A DNA stretch of 64,000 nucleotides from Monarcha castaneiventris obscurior (Eukaryota; Chordata; Aves; Passeriformes; Monarchidae): positions 248,001-312,000 of the forward strand of contig JAMPIT010000511.1 in NCBI GenBank assembly GCA_026261815.1, in the 5' to 3' direction. Below are positions 11,633 to 22,505 of this stretch, in pieces. The first letter of the stretch is position 1, and each line of letters opens with the position of its first letter. Position numbers and translations under genes: made by a program. The notes beneath the pieces are model-generated. The model was given only the letters and a program-made list of their open reading frames with translations, searched no databases and was not told where the DNA came from.

Positions 11633-12010
11633 CAGGCTGGGAGAGCTGGGGGTGCTCAGCTGCAGAGGAGAAGGCTCCAGGGAGAGCTCCGAGCCCCTGG
11701 CAGGGCCTAAAGGGGCTCCAGGAGAGCTGCAGAGGGACTGGGGACAAGGGATTCAGGGCCAGGACCCAGGGAATGGCTTCCCACTGCCAGAGGGCAGGGC
11801 TGGATGGGATTTTGGGAAGGAATTGTTCCCTGGGAGGGTGGGCAGGGGCTGGGATGGAATTCCCAGAGCAGCTGTGGCTGCCCCTGGATCCCTGGCAGTG
11901 CCCAAGGCCAGGCTGGAGCAGCCTGGGACAGTGGGAGGTGTCCCTGCCATGGCAGGGGTGGGATGGGATGGGATTTCTGGTCCCTCCCACCCCAACCCAT
12001 TCTGAATCCA
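11633..12010 (+). mobile_element. CR1 LINE 3' fragment with unexpanded GGGAT site
   Basis: A plus-strand CR1 starts in the ORF2 C-terminal region (GAGAAGGCTCCAGGGAGAGC). It ends with GGGAGGTGTCCCTGCCATGG, three GGGAT units, and GGTCCCTCCCACCCCAACCC at 12000. It is the reverse-orientation partner of the copies at 2484 and 44917. The three GGGAT units are the short form of arrays that are much longer in other copies. Confidence 0.9.
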
Positions 12011-12159
12011 CAATTCAAAGGGACCGTGCAAGGCACACCAGAGGAACCTGGCCCCTGCCTGTTTCTGCACCTCCTCTTCCTCATCCCTTCCGTATTCCAG
12101 GAAAAGCCAAGCCTTCATGAGCCCACACAAACCCTGGTCGTGCTCCAGGGCTGAGCTCA

Positions 12160-12540
12160 CGGCAGCAGGCGCAGCTCTGATGGCTGCGATCGCTGCAGGT
12201 ACCTGCAAACCCCAGCAAACCCCGCTCTGCTCCAGCATCCCGAGCTCCAGGGAGGGCAGGAAACCCAGCAGCACCCAGCAGAGCCAGCGGGGCACGAGCT
12301 CCAGCCCCTCGCCAGGGCTGCCCTTGTTTGTCTCGGCCCTGTTTCGCCTTAACCCGGGGTTAATCACCGACGGTTCCGAGTTCCGCTCGCGGATGGGGAA
12401 AGGGAAACGAGCAGGAGGGCTCGGATCAGCCCCTGCCCCTCGCCCCTCGCTGCTTCATTAGCTGCTTTCCCATGCTGGGAGGCCGAGGCTGCTCGAGCCG
12501 CCGAGGCCAAGAGCCAGTGCCCCCGTTTGCAGCTCTCAAA
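12160..12540. promoter_or_regulatory. CpG cluster (candidate CpG island)
   Basis: Between about 12280 and 12535 I count about 21 CpG dinucleotides, by far the densest non-repeat patch in the window. It includes GCGATCGC at about 12186, a TTAACCC-G-GGGTTAA dyad at about 12350, and CTCGAGCCGCCGAGGCC near 12494. It sits between a plus-strand CR1 and a minus-strand CR1. It could be an unmethylated promoter or enhancer, but no exon is recognised beside it. Confidence 0.45.
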
Positions 12541-12693
12541 TTCACTTTGCATTGTTCTCATTTCCCCTCCTCTGAATAATGAAAGCTCTTTGACAGCACC
12601 ACTGCGACTGTTTCTGCCATTGCTCAGTCTCAGAGTTTTTCCACTTAAATCTGTTTAACCCTTCTCTGTCCATCTGACTGTCAGGAGGACACA

Positions 12694-13265
12694 GAGTAAT
12701 CAAACCACAGAATCCTTAACGTTGGAAAGGACCTTCAAGATCAACTCCAAGAACCAGCCAGCACCACCAGCATAATCACCACTAAACCCCGTCCTCAAGT
12801 GCCACATCCACATTTTCTGAACACCTCCGGGGATGGTGACTCCAGCCCCTTACAATGCTTTGCAACCCTTTCAGTGAAAAAATTTTCCCAATATCCACCC
12901 TGAGCCTCCCCTGGCCCAGCCTGAGGCCGTTCCCTCTCCTCCTGTCCCTGTTCCCTGGGAGCAGAGCCCGACCCCCCCCCGGCTGCCCCCTCCTGTCAGG
13001 GACTTGTGCAGAGCCACAAGGTCCCCCCTGAACCTCCTTTTCTCCAGGCTGAGCCCCTTTCCAGCTCCCTCAGGAATTCTCCAGCCCCTTTCCCAGCTCC
13101 CTCAGGAATTCTCCAGCCCTTTCCCAGCTCCCTCAGGAATTCTCCAGCCCCTTCCCAGCTCCCTCAGGAATTCTCCAGCCCTTTCCCAGCTCCATTCCCT
13201 TACCTGGACTCGCTCCAGCCCTTTCTTCTCAAGAGATGCCCAAAATTACCACCAATATTTGAGGT
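12694..13265 (-). mobile_element. CR1 LINE fragment with internal 31-bp array
   Basis: The 3' end is at about 12694 (ACAGAATCCTTAACGTTGGA). It runs through AAGTGCCACATCCACATTTT, TGAGCCTCCCCTGGCCCAGC and the ORF2 region with TTGTGCAGAGCCACAAGGTC. The ORF2 part is interrupted by four tandem copies of a 31-bp segment (13063-13195). After the array the CR1 sequence resumes with CCTGGACTCGCTCCAGCCC and fades by about 13265. Confidence 0.9.
13063..13195. repeat. 31-bp tandem repeat inside CR1, 4 units
   Basis: The unit holds CAGCTCCCTCAGGAATTCTC and then CAGCCC. Anchors CTCAGGAATT at 13069, 13101, 13132 and 13163 give a 31-32 bp period. Units alternate between CCCTTT and CCCCTT at their junctions. 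Confidence 0.95.
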
Positions 13266-15212
13266 GCCCAGGGGACGGACGCTGTCCCGGTCCCGCTGCC
13301 ACTCCATGGCTGGGACAGGCCGGGTGTCACTTTGTGCCCACCTGGGCACACTCTGGAGAGAACCCAAAGACAGAGGTGGAGCAGAGGTGATGGACTCTGC
13401 CCCTAAAGACAGAGCTGGGAGAACTTTGAGGTGCCTGTGGTGTTGCACTTCCACGTCCTTGTGATGCCTGGAAAACGGGGTGGTGTGGAGGGCCAGGGGG
13501 CCGAGCAAAGCCTCGGGGATGCAAATCTTTTTTTTCAGTCTACCTCTCCTGATTTATTTCCGAAATCAGAAGAGGTTTCCTTGCAGAGTGGTTTGTTTGG
13601 GTAAGGCAGTTTGTAACCTCTCCATCACACTTCACTGTACAAAGAGAAGCCCTCCCCCCAAAGCTGAGGGGTGCCCTGTGCTCTGCTCAGCCTGGAGCAG
13701 GAAAGCAGAGAACCCATGAGCAATTCCTGATAATGCAGAATCCTTCAGGGGCTGTTGGGAATGGGAAGGGATGGTTTCAAAGCGATAAAGGCAGCACAGT
13801 CTCCTCCTTTCCAGTGATTCTGTGGCTCAGACTCTCAGGAGGCTGCAGCATCTTTGGATTTTCCTTGAAGTACCTACACCAAGAAGCTCCATTTTGCTGA
13901 ATGTCAAGACTGCCATAAAACCTTGGTGGATTTTGTATTTGGAGCCCTCTTCCTTGTGCTGTTCCAAAGACTTTCATGTGGTCTTCCTTTCATGGAGAAA
14001 AAATCCTCAGGTTCTTTCCAGGCACCCAACCACTGCAAAGGTGTTTTCAAATGAAACATCAAATCCCCTTTGTTTAGGATGCTACAGGATTCAGGTTTTG
14101 AACCCAAAAAAGAAGATTCTCTTGGGAGAGGGCAATGGTTGGTAACAACAGGTCGTGAAACGTGTTGGGAAAAGGAAATACTGGTCTGGAACAGCTGGAA
14201 GTGGGATGGTTGTGGCTGCAAGATGAACTGTGTGTGGTGGAGTCTGTGCCTCTGCTGCTGGGAAACACATTCTGAGTGAATATCTGGGAATTGTGGTTTC
14301 ACACCTGACCTGGAGAAGGGAAATTCCGTGCTGCTCTCCTGGGAATGCAGGAGAACCATCCCTTGGGGCTCCTGCACTGACAGCCCCAGTGTTTGCAGGA
14401 AGGAGCAGCTGGGGCTCCCCAGCCCAGGCACTCACACACTCAGTGAAGTTTCCTGGGTCTGAAGCAGCACAGGGTTAGATTTTGAGGTCATTCAACTCCA
14501 TCTGGTACCTCAGAGATAGTGGAGAAGAAAAACCCAAACCAACCAAAATGAAAGAATTTGGAGCTACAGAGTAAGCCCAGGGCAGACTGGAGGTGGTTCA
14601 AGCCAAAGAACAGACACTTTTTGCACTGTGGAAGGCTTGACCTGTCCAACAGCAGGGCTGCAGGGCCGGGTTTTGTGTGGGTTTGGGTGCCCAGGCTGCT
14701 GCTAAAATCCCCAGTCAATGCTATCTGTGACTCAAGAAGCAGGACTCAGACTCCCAAGTCCTTTTTGATCATCCTCCAGGAGGCAACACCCTGCAGAACA
14801 AAGCCTGGTTCTCTCCCTGAGCATCCTCCCGGGGCTCCTGCTCGGCCCCGAGCTGCTGATCCCGGGTGGAATGGAGCAGGATGAGCCCTGGCTGCTCTGG
14901 CTGCTCTCCCCTCGTGCAGCCCCTCCAGCAGCTCATCCAGCCTGGCACCTGCAGAGTTTCTGCCCTGGGCTCAGCCTGGGGCTGCACTGAGAGGTCGGGG
15001 ATCCTGGGCACAGATTTTGCCAAGCTCACCCTCAGCTCTGACACCTCTGGCTGTGGCAGAGGGAACCTTGAAGAGTAGAAGGGACAAATAATGCATTTCA
15101 TTGGTGGCTTGTAGAGCATTCAGCCAGAACTGGGAGGAGATTTTCCTCTCCCCCCTGCTGGGCTGCCTCCTTTGGTGTCCCTGCTGTCCTGATAGTGTTG
15201 CCTTTAGTGAGA
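13266..15212. other. Single-copy stretch without supported gene
   Basis: About 1.9 kb shows no CR1, LTR or tandem array. A minus-strand ORF of 175 codons (13904-14431) overlaps plus-strand ORFs of similar length and has no recognisable motif. I do not call it a gene. Confidence 0.5.
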
Positions 15213-15600
15213 GAGAATCCCACACTGGTTTGGGTGGGAAGGACCTTAAAGCTCACCCCATGCCACCCCTGCCATGGCAGGGACACCTCCCACTGTCCCA
15301 GGCTGCTCCCAGCCCCATCCATCCTGGCCTTGGGCACTGCCAGGGATCCAGGGGCAGCCACAGCTGCTCTGGGCACCCTGTGCCAGGGCCTGCCCACCCT
15401 CCCAGGGAACAATTCCTTCCCAATGTCCCACCTAAATCCACTCCCTTTCAGTCTGAAGCCACTCCCTGTATTCAGGCCCTTGTAAATAGACTCTCCTCAA
15501 CTTTGTCAGAGGCACTGGAAGGCCTCGGTTAGGTCACTCTGAAGCTTTCTCTTCTCCAGGCTGAAAAATCCCAACTCTGGCACCCTTTCCCCAGCACAGC
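15213..15600 (-). mobile_element. CR1 LINE 3' fragment, interrupted at its 5' side by a solo LTR
   Basis: The 3' end reads GGTTTGGGTGGGAAGGACCT. It is followed by ACACCTCCCACTGTCCCAGG, GGGCACCCTGTGCCAGGGCC, GGGAACAATTCCTTCCCAAT and the ORF2 segment with TTCTCTTCTCCAGGCTGAAA. It ends exactly where the LTR begins. Whether CR1 sequence resumes after 16311 is unclear. Confidence 0.85.
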
Positions 15601-16311
15601 TGTGTGGGAGTTTGTACTCCACACAAATCCAGGTTCTTTATCTCCACCTCTGGGGAGCTTTACCTCGAGCCCCAGCAGATGAGAAACGGCTGCAGATGTT
15701 GTTTCAGGTTGTTGATTTCTCCTTCTCTCTGCCAGCTCTCAGCTCCGGCCGCACATCTGATGCAGCCGAGTCCGAGCGGGCACTGCCCAGCCCTGGGCTG
15801 TCCCGGCCTTTTTGTGCCCTTTCCATCATCCAACCATTCTTCACAACGCATTTATTAGTTACTGTTCTATACCAATTCATTTGCACCTATTCTAGACACG
15901 GAATTTCTACCTCTTTTTCATTCTACCAATCATTTTATGCCAACACTAAGAGAGAAGATGGAGGAGAAGGAGAAGAAGAGGAAGAACAGGGCAACGCCCA
16001 AAATCCTCCATCTTAGACCCTTCATCCTCATATTAAAAATCCTAAAATCTACTTTTTTACCTTGTAAAATACTAAACCACTACTCATTTTCACACTCTGG
16101 TGGCTTGCAATGATTCTGGCAGTGTTGGTAACTTTTCCCATGGGCTGAGGTCAAAGCCGGTGCCATTCTGGGCTCTTGCCAGGGGCTGGGACCCCCTTGC
16201 TGGGGCTCCTGAGCCCCCAGGGCAGCCCGAGGTGTGCCCTGAGCTCCCAGGGCAGCCAGAGGTGTGCCCTGAGCTCCCAGGGCAGCCAGAGGTGTGCCTT
16301 GGGTTCCAACA
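15601..16311 (-). mobile_element. Solo LTR of an endogenous retrovirus (copy A)
   Basis: On the minus strand it begins TGTTGGAACCC at 16311 and ends CCCACACA at 15601, flanked by the direct 4-bp duplication CAGC (15597-15600 and 16312-16315). A minus-strand AATAAA lies about 250 bp before its end. It is about 90% or more identical over its length to the copy at 62579-63229, which lies in the opposite orientation. No gag, pol or env sequence is attached, so it is a solo LTR formed by LTR-LTR recombination. A 4-bp duplication is typical of gammaretrovirus-like (ERV1) integrases. It carries two extra 30-bp units near its start. Confidence 0.88.
16214..16300. repeat. 30-bp tandem triplication inside LTR copy A
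   Basis: The unit includes TGAGCTCCCAGGGCAGCCAG and then AGGTGTGCCC. There are three units here and one in the copy at 62579. The 60-bp difference equals the whole length difference between the two LTRs (711 versus 651 bp). Confidence 0.93.
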
Positions 16312-16315
16312 CAGC

Positions 16316-18060
16316 AGAGGGACACAATGCCCCAGTGCTGGAGCTGCCTCGGCAGCCTCTCCAGGATTCCCCCCAGGGTCTGTCCCAGCTGCACAGGCCC
16401 CTGTGCCCTGCAGAGACTCTGCCCTAAAGCCGGGCTCAAAGGAGAAACCCGAATTGTGAGAGCCCCAGTGTCTTCCCACAGCTCCTCTCTGCCATCCCCT
16501 GGTGCCCGAGCTGTGTGAAGGGGTCGGGTGTGCCCCAGGGGCTGCCCAGGCTGTGCCCCATCACACATCACCCCATTACTGCAGTTTCCAGTAACTCTGG
16601 GGTAGAAAAATCCCTCTCTAATTGGGAAAGGTACCAGAAATCAGAGAGGTTCTTGTGGTCGTGGACAGTCGGGTGTTTTCCTTCTTCTACCACCTGTGGG
16701 ATTTCAAATAATTTGATTTTAATCCTTGCAGGGTAACTTTGGTCTGAGATTCAGGATTTTGATCCAAGATTAGGCAGCTGATGCCTGGGAGATGGGAGTT
16801 TTGGGGTGAACAATGGGGCGCTTTGTGGGGCCCTCACTGATAAAATGGGAGCTGCTGGGGCACAGCAGGTGCGGGTCCATATGAAATCCTTGGGTGAAGG
16901 ATTGGGAAATGCAGACTCCTGGCCAGGGAAGTGCCAGATCTCCCTCTTCAGGCTGCTGCTGCTGCCTCTGAGAGGTCACAGTTTATCTGACAAGTGTCAT
17001 TCACCCCAAACAACAATGTCTTGAGGAAGAAGAGAAACATTCCTTTTGATAAAAAGCATTCACTGAGTCAAGCTGCCCTGGGACTTTGGAAGTCTGTCCT
17101 GGAGAAAGTTTGCCGGACAAAGTGCAAAAAAGAAAAAAAAAAGGGAGATAAATGTATTTTATCTCTCAGGAATTATGTAATGAACAGGTGTATTGCCACC
17201 TTTGGCTCCTCTGCACCCTGCCCTCCTGTTTTACACTAGGATTTACACTTTCCCACAGTTTTGCAACTCCAAAAAAGCGGCTGGGTTTGCAAAGCAGCTG
17301 CAGCTCCACGTGTTTCCCTGCCTTGGTTTGCACAGAATTTCCCCAGAACATCCAGCCCACGTCCCAGGGAGGCAGAGGTGCTCTGTGATCCATTGGCTGT
17401 GCAAATCCGGGAGCTGTGCAATTCCCTGCCATGCTGTGTGGGCACTGTGCCCCCTCTCTCGCTTTTGGGGTTGGGTGAAATGTCCCTTCTGGCAGCAGCT
17501 GGGGACCCCTGGGCTGGGACAGACCCCGAGGGCTGTGACAGCTCTGTCACCCTGCACAGGAGCTGCAGCTGGAACTGCACTCAGGAAATATCCCCAGCCT
17601 CGAGGGATATTTAACAGGGAATATTCCAGCCAGGGCTGATAACCTGGTTCGTTCCTCACGACGTGACCTGCTGGTTTGTGTGAATAAAAATATGGTAATA
17701 ATAAATTCTATGAATAAAAATACAGAAAGCTGGAATATTTTGAGATGACACCCAGCAAGCTGGACAAAGAGAGGGGTGGAATTCTGTGCCTGAGCACACA
17801 CTCTGCTGGGAAAGGCTGGGGTCCAGTGTCCCCAGGCCCCCAGGGCAGGTGCAGCCTGCAGAGAGGGACACTGGGCCAGGGGATGGGACTGGCTGCTCTC
17901 TTTTCCACCCCAAAGCAGCAGTTTGGAGGAGGGAAATTGCACCAGGCCATCAGAGATGGTGCCTCAGGCCAGGACCCAGAAATCTGCCCCGAGGGAAGCC
18001 TTCCCCTGCTCACACAAACTGCAGGGGTTTGGGGAGGCTCCACAGTCCCACAGGGGCACC
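16316..18060. other. Single-copy stretch
   Basis: No recognised repeat or gene. Around 17590-17680 there is an AT/GC mosaic (GGGATATTTAACAGGGAATA then CTCACGACGTGACC) followed by AATAAA-like runs (17683-17730), but no supported transcript unit. Confidence 0.5.
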
Positions 18061-18067
18061 GAGCACC

Positions 18068-18632
18068 CCCAGACCCCATAACTGAGCTGTGCCACCCCCA
18101 GGCCCCACTGGATCCCCGTAACTGAGCTGTGCCACCCCAGAGCCCACCAGGAGGGTCCTGTCCCCATAACTGAGCTGTGCCACCCCAGAGCCCAGCAGGA
18201 GGGTCCTGTCCCCATAACTGAGCTGTGCCACCCCAGAGCCCATCAGGAGGGTCCTGTCCCCATAACTGAGCTGTGCCACCCCCAGACCCCACTGGATCCC
18301 CGTAACTGAGCTGTGCCACCCCAGAGCACAGCAGGAGGGTCCTGTCCCCATAACTGAGCTGTGCCACCCCAGAGCACAGCAGGAGGGTCCTGTCCCCGTA
18401 ACTGAGCTGTGCCACCCCAGAGCGCAGCAGGAGGGTCCTGTCCCCATAACTGAGCTGTGCCACCCCCAGACCCCACCGGGAGGGTCCTGTCCCCATAACT
18501 GAGCTGTGCCACCCCAGACCCCACTGGGAGGGTCCTGTCCCCATAACTGAGCTGTGCCACCCCAGAGCCCACCGGGAGGGTCCTGTCCCCATAACTGAGC
18601 TGTGCCACCCCAGAGCCCACCGGGAGGGTCCC
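18068..18632. repeat. 48-bp minisatellite (with 40-bp variants), 12 units
   Basis: The unit contains CCATAACTGAGCTGTGCCAC followed by CCCAGAGC and GGAGGGTCCTGTC. Anchors ACTGAGCTG at 18081, 18121, 18169, 18217, 18265, 18305, 18353 and 18401 show 48-bp steps with two 40-bp steps. Since 48 is a multiple of 3, the minus frame stays open and yields a 372-codon ORF of a 16-residue repeat (GTAQLWGQDPPGGLWG). I regard it as a tandem-repeat ORF, not a gene. Confidence 0.96.
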
Positions 18633-19328
18633 GCTGCTGCACCCAAGGTGTGCCAGCTCCCAGGAATGCTCCAGGAACGCCGGGACCACGTGGGGACCAC
18701 CAAGGGAAGGGAAGGAGAGCTGCTGCAGGGCGAGAGGCTCCGTCCTGGCACGCTGGGCTCTGAGTCACAGCTCACCCCGTGGATTTTGGATACAGAGAGA
18801 GGCTGGGATGGGTTCTGCTCTCCCAAGACCCCTGGCTATGTTTTTTCCACAAAGGCACCGAAGCAGAGTTATCCTGGATTCCAGCAGAGGTTACCACATC
18901 TGTCTGACAATTCCGCCCCGAGGCTCCGGGGGAGCCAGGGCCAGGCTGCACCTCTGCAACGACAGCAGAGTGGTGGAGCAGGAAAAGATCTGCTGCCCTT
19001 TGATAGCAGTGGGGGATCTGGCTGCAGACTTATTTGCCTTTTCCAGAGCTGTGTCAGTTCTGTGTGCCCAGCTCGGAAGCTGCCCTGTTCTGGCTCACAT
19101 CCCTGAACGAGATAAATCGGGATTTATGCAGTGGAAAGCTTGATAATCATCCTAGAAATGTTTTATTGTCTCCTGCAGCCACCAGCCCTCACCCAGAGCT
19201 TGTAACCCAGCTGCAGGAGGCAGTTCAAGGAGATCTTGGATCAGCCAGGACTTGAGGGGGCTGAGGGCTTTGACAAAGACCCTGCAGAACAAATCAGTTA
19301 TACTGAGAGAAACCAAAGGATTCCCCTA
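18633..19328. other. Single-copy stretch between two minisatellites
   Basis: The plus-strand ORF 18808-19143 (111 codons) has mixed, protein-like composition, but no motif is recognised and overlapping frames are equally open. There is no splice or promoter support. Confidence 0.4.
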
Positions 19329-19760
19329 CGATGCTGACCCGTGCCATGGTTTTTGTGCAGGGCACTGGGGTGAGATTCCCAGCAGTGCTGACCCGTGCCA
19401 TGGTTTTTGTTCAGGGCACTGGGATGAGATTCCCTGGTGATGCTGCCTCATGCCATGGTTTTTGTTCAGGGCACTGGGATGAGATTCCCCAGTGATGCTG
19501 CCTCATGCCATGGTTTCTGTTCAGGGCACTGGGATGAGATTCTCCTGTGATGCTGCCTCATGCCATGGTTTTTGTTCAGGGCACTGGGATGAGATTCCCC
19601 AGCGGTGCTGCCTCATGCCATGGTTTTTGTTCAGGGCACTGGGATGAGATTCCCTGGCGGTGCTGCCTCATGCCATGGTTTCTGTTCAGGGCACTGGGAT
19701 GAGATTCCCTGGTTATGCTGCCTCGTGCCCTCGTTTGTCTCATTCAGGGCGCTGGGATGG
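19329..19760. repeat. 55-bp minisatellite, 8 units
   Basis: The unit contains TGCCATGGTTTTTGTTCAGG followed by GCACTGGGATGAGATTCC. Anchors GCCATGG at 19343, 19397, 19452, 19507, 19562, 19617 and 19672 show a 54-55 bp period. The eighth unit (from about 19727) is degenerate (GCCCTCG, CATTCAGGGCGCTGGGATGG). Confidence 0.96.
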
Positions 19761-20199
19761 AGCCTGGGCCCGTTCCATTCCTGGAAGCTCGCTCTGTTTC
19801 CCGTGGCAGTTTGGAAGAGGTGTGATCACGGCTGCTGTGCCAAAGGGGAGGGAGCTGCGCTCCCACAAACGGCTCAATCAGGGTGCCCTCGGCAGGGGCA
19901 GGGCTCGGCTCTGGGAATGCTCTGAGCAGGGATTCTAATTAGCAGCTGACTTCGAGAGGTGGAGAATTGGTGTGCCAGTCTGGGACTTGAGTTCACTGCA
20001 CACGGGAGAGTAAAGAAACTCCAGGCAGGATGAGAGAAAAATCAGATGTTTTCCTGTCTGGGAGCCAGGCAGGTGGGGAAGGAGGCAGCGGGATCCTTCA
20101 CAGCTCCCAGCGTGGGGAGTGAAATGGAAAAGCATCCTGATGGAACCCAGGCAGGGAGGAGAAGCCCAGGACTAGGCAAAGGCTCAGCTGTGCCAGACG

Positions 20200-20225
20200 C
20201 AGAATCACAGAATCACAAAACTCAC
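20200..20225 (-). mobile_element. Possible CR1 3' octamer remnant
   Basis: AGAATCACAGAATCACAAAA matches the reversed CR1 tail, but no CR1 body follows. It may be a very short insertion or chance. Confidence 0.35.
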
Positions 20226-20379
20226 CTGAAGCCTTTCCTCAGCCTCCTGCAGATGTCGGTGGGTGATGGAAAGGTGATTTTAAAAACTTAAAAATTCAAA
20301 GGACTATTATCTGTAAAACCCTAAAAGAAAATTACTTAGAAAAAATTAACGTAAGAAAATTTAGATGGATTGGATAAGA

Positions 20380-20722
20380 GAGATCTAGATTGGATATCAG
20401 GGAGGAATTCTGCCCTGGGAGGGTGGGGAGGGGCTGGCACAGGGTGCCCAGAGCAGCTGTGGCTGCCCCTGGATTCCTGGGAGTGTCCAAGGCCAGGTTG
20501 GATGGGGCTTGGAGCAGCCTGGGACAGTGGGAGGTGTCCCTGCCATGGCAGGGGTGGGATGGGATGGGATGGGATGGGATGGGATGGGATGGGATGGGAT
20601 GGGATGGGATGGGATGGGATGGGATGGGATGGGATGGGATGGGATGGGATGGGATGGGATGGGATGGGATGGGATTTAAGGTCCCTCCCCACCCAAACCA
20701 TTCCAGGATTCTGTGATTCTAT
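20380..20722 (+). mobile_element. CR1 LINE 3' fragment with expanded (GGGAT)24
   Basis: It starts with AGATTGGATATCAGGGAGGA, runs through GGGTGCCCAGAGCAGCTGTG and GGGAGGTGTCCCTGCCATGG, then a 120-bp GGGAT array. It ends with TTTAAGGTCCCTCCCCACCC, AAACCATTCCAGG and the octamer tail ATTCTGTGATTCTATG. Both ends of the array are normal CR1 sequence, so the array grew inside the element. Confidence 0.95.
20556..20675 (+). repeat. (GGGAT)24 pentanucleotide array
   Basis: Twenty-four perfect units inside the CR1 3' UTR. G-runs of three spaced by AT make it able to form G-quadruplexes on the CR1 sense strand. Confidence 0.98.
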
Positions 20723-21635
20723 GAAAAGACAGAGATATTTGCTACAAGAACTGAGCCTGGGGTCCTGAGGAAGAAAACCTGTTGTGATGAGATGGGAAAG
20801 ACGTGACCATGATCCCACTGCCAGTCGAGCTGGGCTTGTGCAGGAGCCCACACATTCCCCACAGTGTGTTGAGTCTGCAGCCCTGATGCTCCTCCAACTC
20901 ACTTTGACAGCCTGCAAGTCCTGCTCTGGAAAATGTTGAATTTCCATCCAGCCCTGCAGGGCTCTGATCTTCCCAGTGAGGAGCATGAGAGGAGAAACAG
21001 CTCAGCTGGGCAGAGCTGTGAGCAGTGGTTTAGGACTTACAAATCTTTGCTGAGTGAGGGTGGCTGGGTGTGAGGAGCCTCAAATGAATTCTCTTTATTT
21101 CCCTGCAGTTCCTGTAACAGGCAGTTCTGACTCGGACTGACAGATTTTAGTGCAGCTTCATCAGAAACACCTCAAGGGACAAGAAAGAGCTGTAAGATTT
21201 CATTATTGTGCAATTCAGGGATGAAAGGAAAACCATTCTTCTGATGTGAACTTCAGCCTTGTACATATCATGTGCAATGGGGAAGTTGTCAATCAGAAAT
21301 TCCTTTCAACCAAGGCCTTTTGCTGCCAAACTTTTTTCTGTGTTCACAGCTTTCCAGTTTTGTCACAACCCTCCTGAAGGGACTTGGTGCTCCCTAATTT
21401 GGAAGTGAAGGGTGGGAAACCTGAGAAATGTGATTAAAGGTTGAAGTGGTGGCAACAGCACCACACTTAAGGCATGGTTTGGGAAATGTCAGCATTGTTG
21501 TCCAGAGAGGAACATTCAGGTTGGTTTTATCACACTGCCAGGAAAACAGGATGGAGTGAGAAATAAACAGAGGAGGAAGAGGTGGAGAAGGCAGGACTGC
21601 AGAAAGGTGAATGGTTTGGGCAGTGTGAAAGTGGA
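20723..21635. other. Unassigned single-copy stretch
   Basis: No recognised repeat or gene. The composition is more AT-rich than its neighbours. Confidence 0.5.
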
Positions 21636-22190
21636 AACAACTGCTCTGGGCTGGGCTGGGCTGGGCAGCCCCAGCTCGAATACTGGGAGCAGATTTGGGC
21701 ACCACAATATCAGAAAGATACTGAACTTTTAGAAGCATCCAAAGGAAGGCAACAAAGATGGTGATGGGCCTTGAGGGGAAGCTCTGTGAGGAGCAACTGA
21801 GGCCACGTGGTCTGTTCTGCCTGGAGAAGGGGAGAGTGAGGGGAGAGTCCTTGAAGTTACAACTTCCTCAGGAGGGGAAGAGGAGGGGCAGCTCTGATGT
21901 CTTGGTGACAGGGACAGCACCCAGGGAACGGCTGGAGCTGGGCCAGGGCAGGCTCAGGCTGGAGATGAGGGAAAGGTTCTTCCCCCAGAGGGTGCTGGGC
22001 ACTGCCCAGGCTCCCCAGGGAATGGGCACGGCCCCGAGGCTGCCAGAGCTCCAGGAGCGTTTGGGCAGCGCTGCCAGGGATGCCCAGGGTGGGATTTGGG
22101 GTGTCTGGGCAGGGCCTGGAGCTGGAATCCATGACCCCTGTGGGTCCCTTCACTCAGGGTGTTCTGGGATTCTGTGACCTTGCCAATCTC
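21636..22190 (+). mobile_element. CR1 LINE fragment with ORF2 C-terminal remnant
   Basis: This is one of the longer plus-strand CR1 copies. An early part reads WAPQYQKDTELLEASK, recognisable as the CR1 ORF2 segment after the reverse transcriptase domain, with a stop soon after. The later part contains CCCAGAGGGTGCTGGGCACT and the 3' UTR GGGATTTGGGGTGTCTGGGC, ending at about 22187 (CAGGGTGTTCTGGGATTCTG). Stops and frameshifts make ORF2 dead. Confidence 0.9.
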
Positions 22191-22194
22191 AGTT

Positions 22195-22312
22195 ATAGGA
22201 TCATGGAATAATTTGTGTTGGAGGGACCTTAAATCCCACCCAGTGCCACCCCTGCCACGGCAGGGACAACTCCCACTGTCCCAGGCTGCTCCCAGCCCTG
22301 TCCGACCTTGGA
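22195..22312 (-). mobile_element. CR1 LINE 3' end, minus strand
   Basis: GGAGGGACCTTAAATCCCAC and CAACTCCCACTGTCCCAGGC mark a minus-strand CR1 3' end. It stops abruptly at 22312, where a plus-strand CR1 3' end begins. Confidence 0.85.
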
Positions 22313-22422
22313 CAGCGCTGCCAGGGATGCCCAGGCTGGGATTTGGGGTGTCTGGGCAGGGCCTGGGGCTGGGCTGGATGATCCCTGTGGGTCCTTCCAG
22401 CTCAGGATGTTCTGTGACATCC
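22313..22422 (+). mobile_element. CR1 LINE 3' end, plus strand
   Basis: ACAGCGCTGCCAGGGATGCC and GGGATTTGGGGTGTCTGGGC, then GTCCTTCCAGCTCAGGATGT with a degraded tail. It repeats about 110 bp of the element ending at 22190. Confidence 0.85.
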
Positions 22423-22443
22423 CGTGATGGTGAAGGAGCCTGC

Positions 22444-22505
22444 CCAGGGCATGTCCCCTGCCCCAGGGAATGTCCCCTGCCCCAGGGAATGTCCCCTGTG
22501 CTGGG
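22444..22505. repeat. 22-bp short tandem repeat, about 3 units
   Basis: The unit CAGGGAATGTCCCCTGCCC is repeated with small changes. Confidence 0.8.

Noticed and set aside
18808..19143. 111-codon ORF with protein-like composition
   Set aside because: No motif is recognised and no splice or promoter signals are seen. Two overlapping frames are open over similar length.
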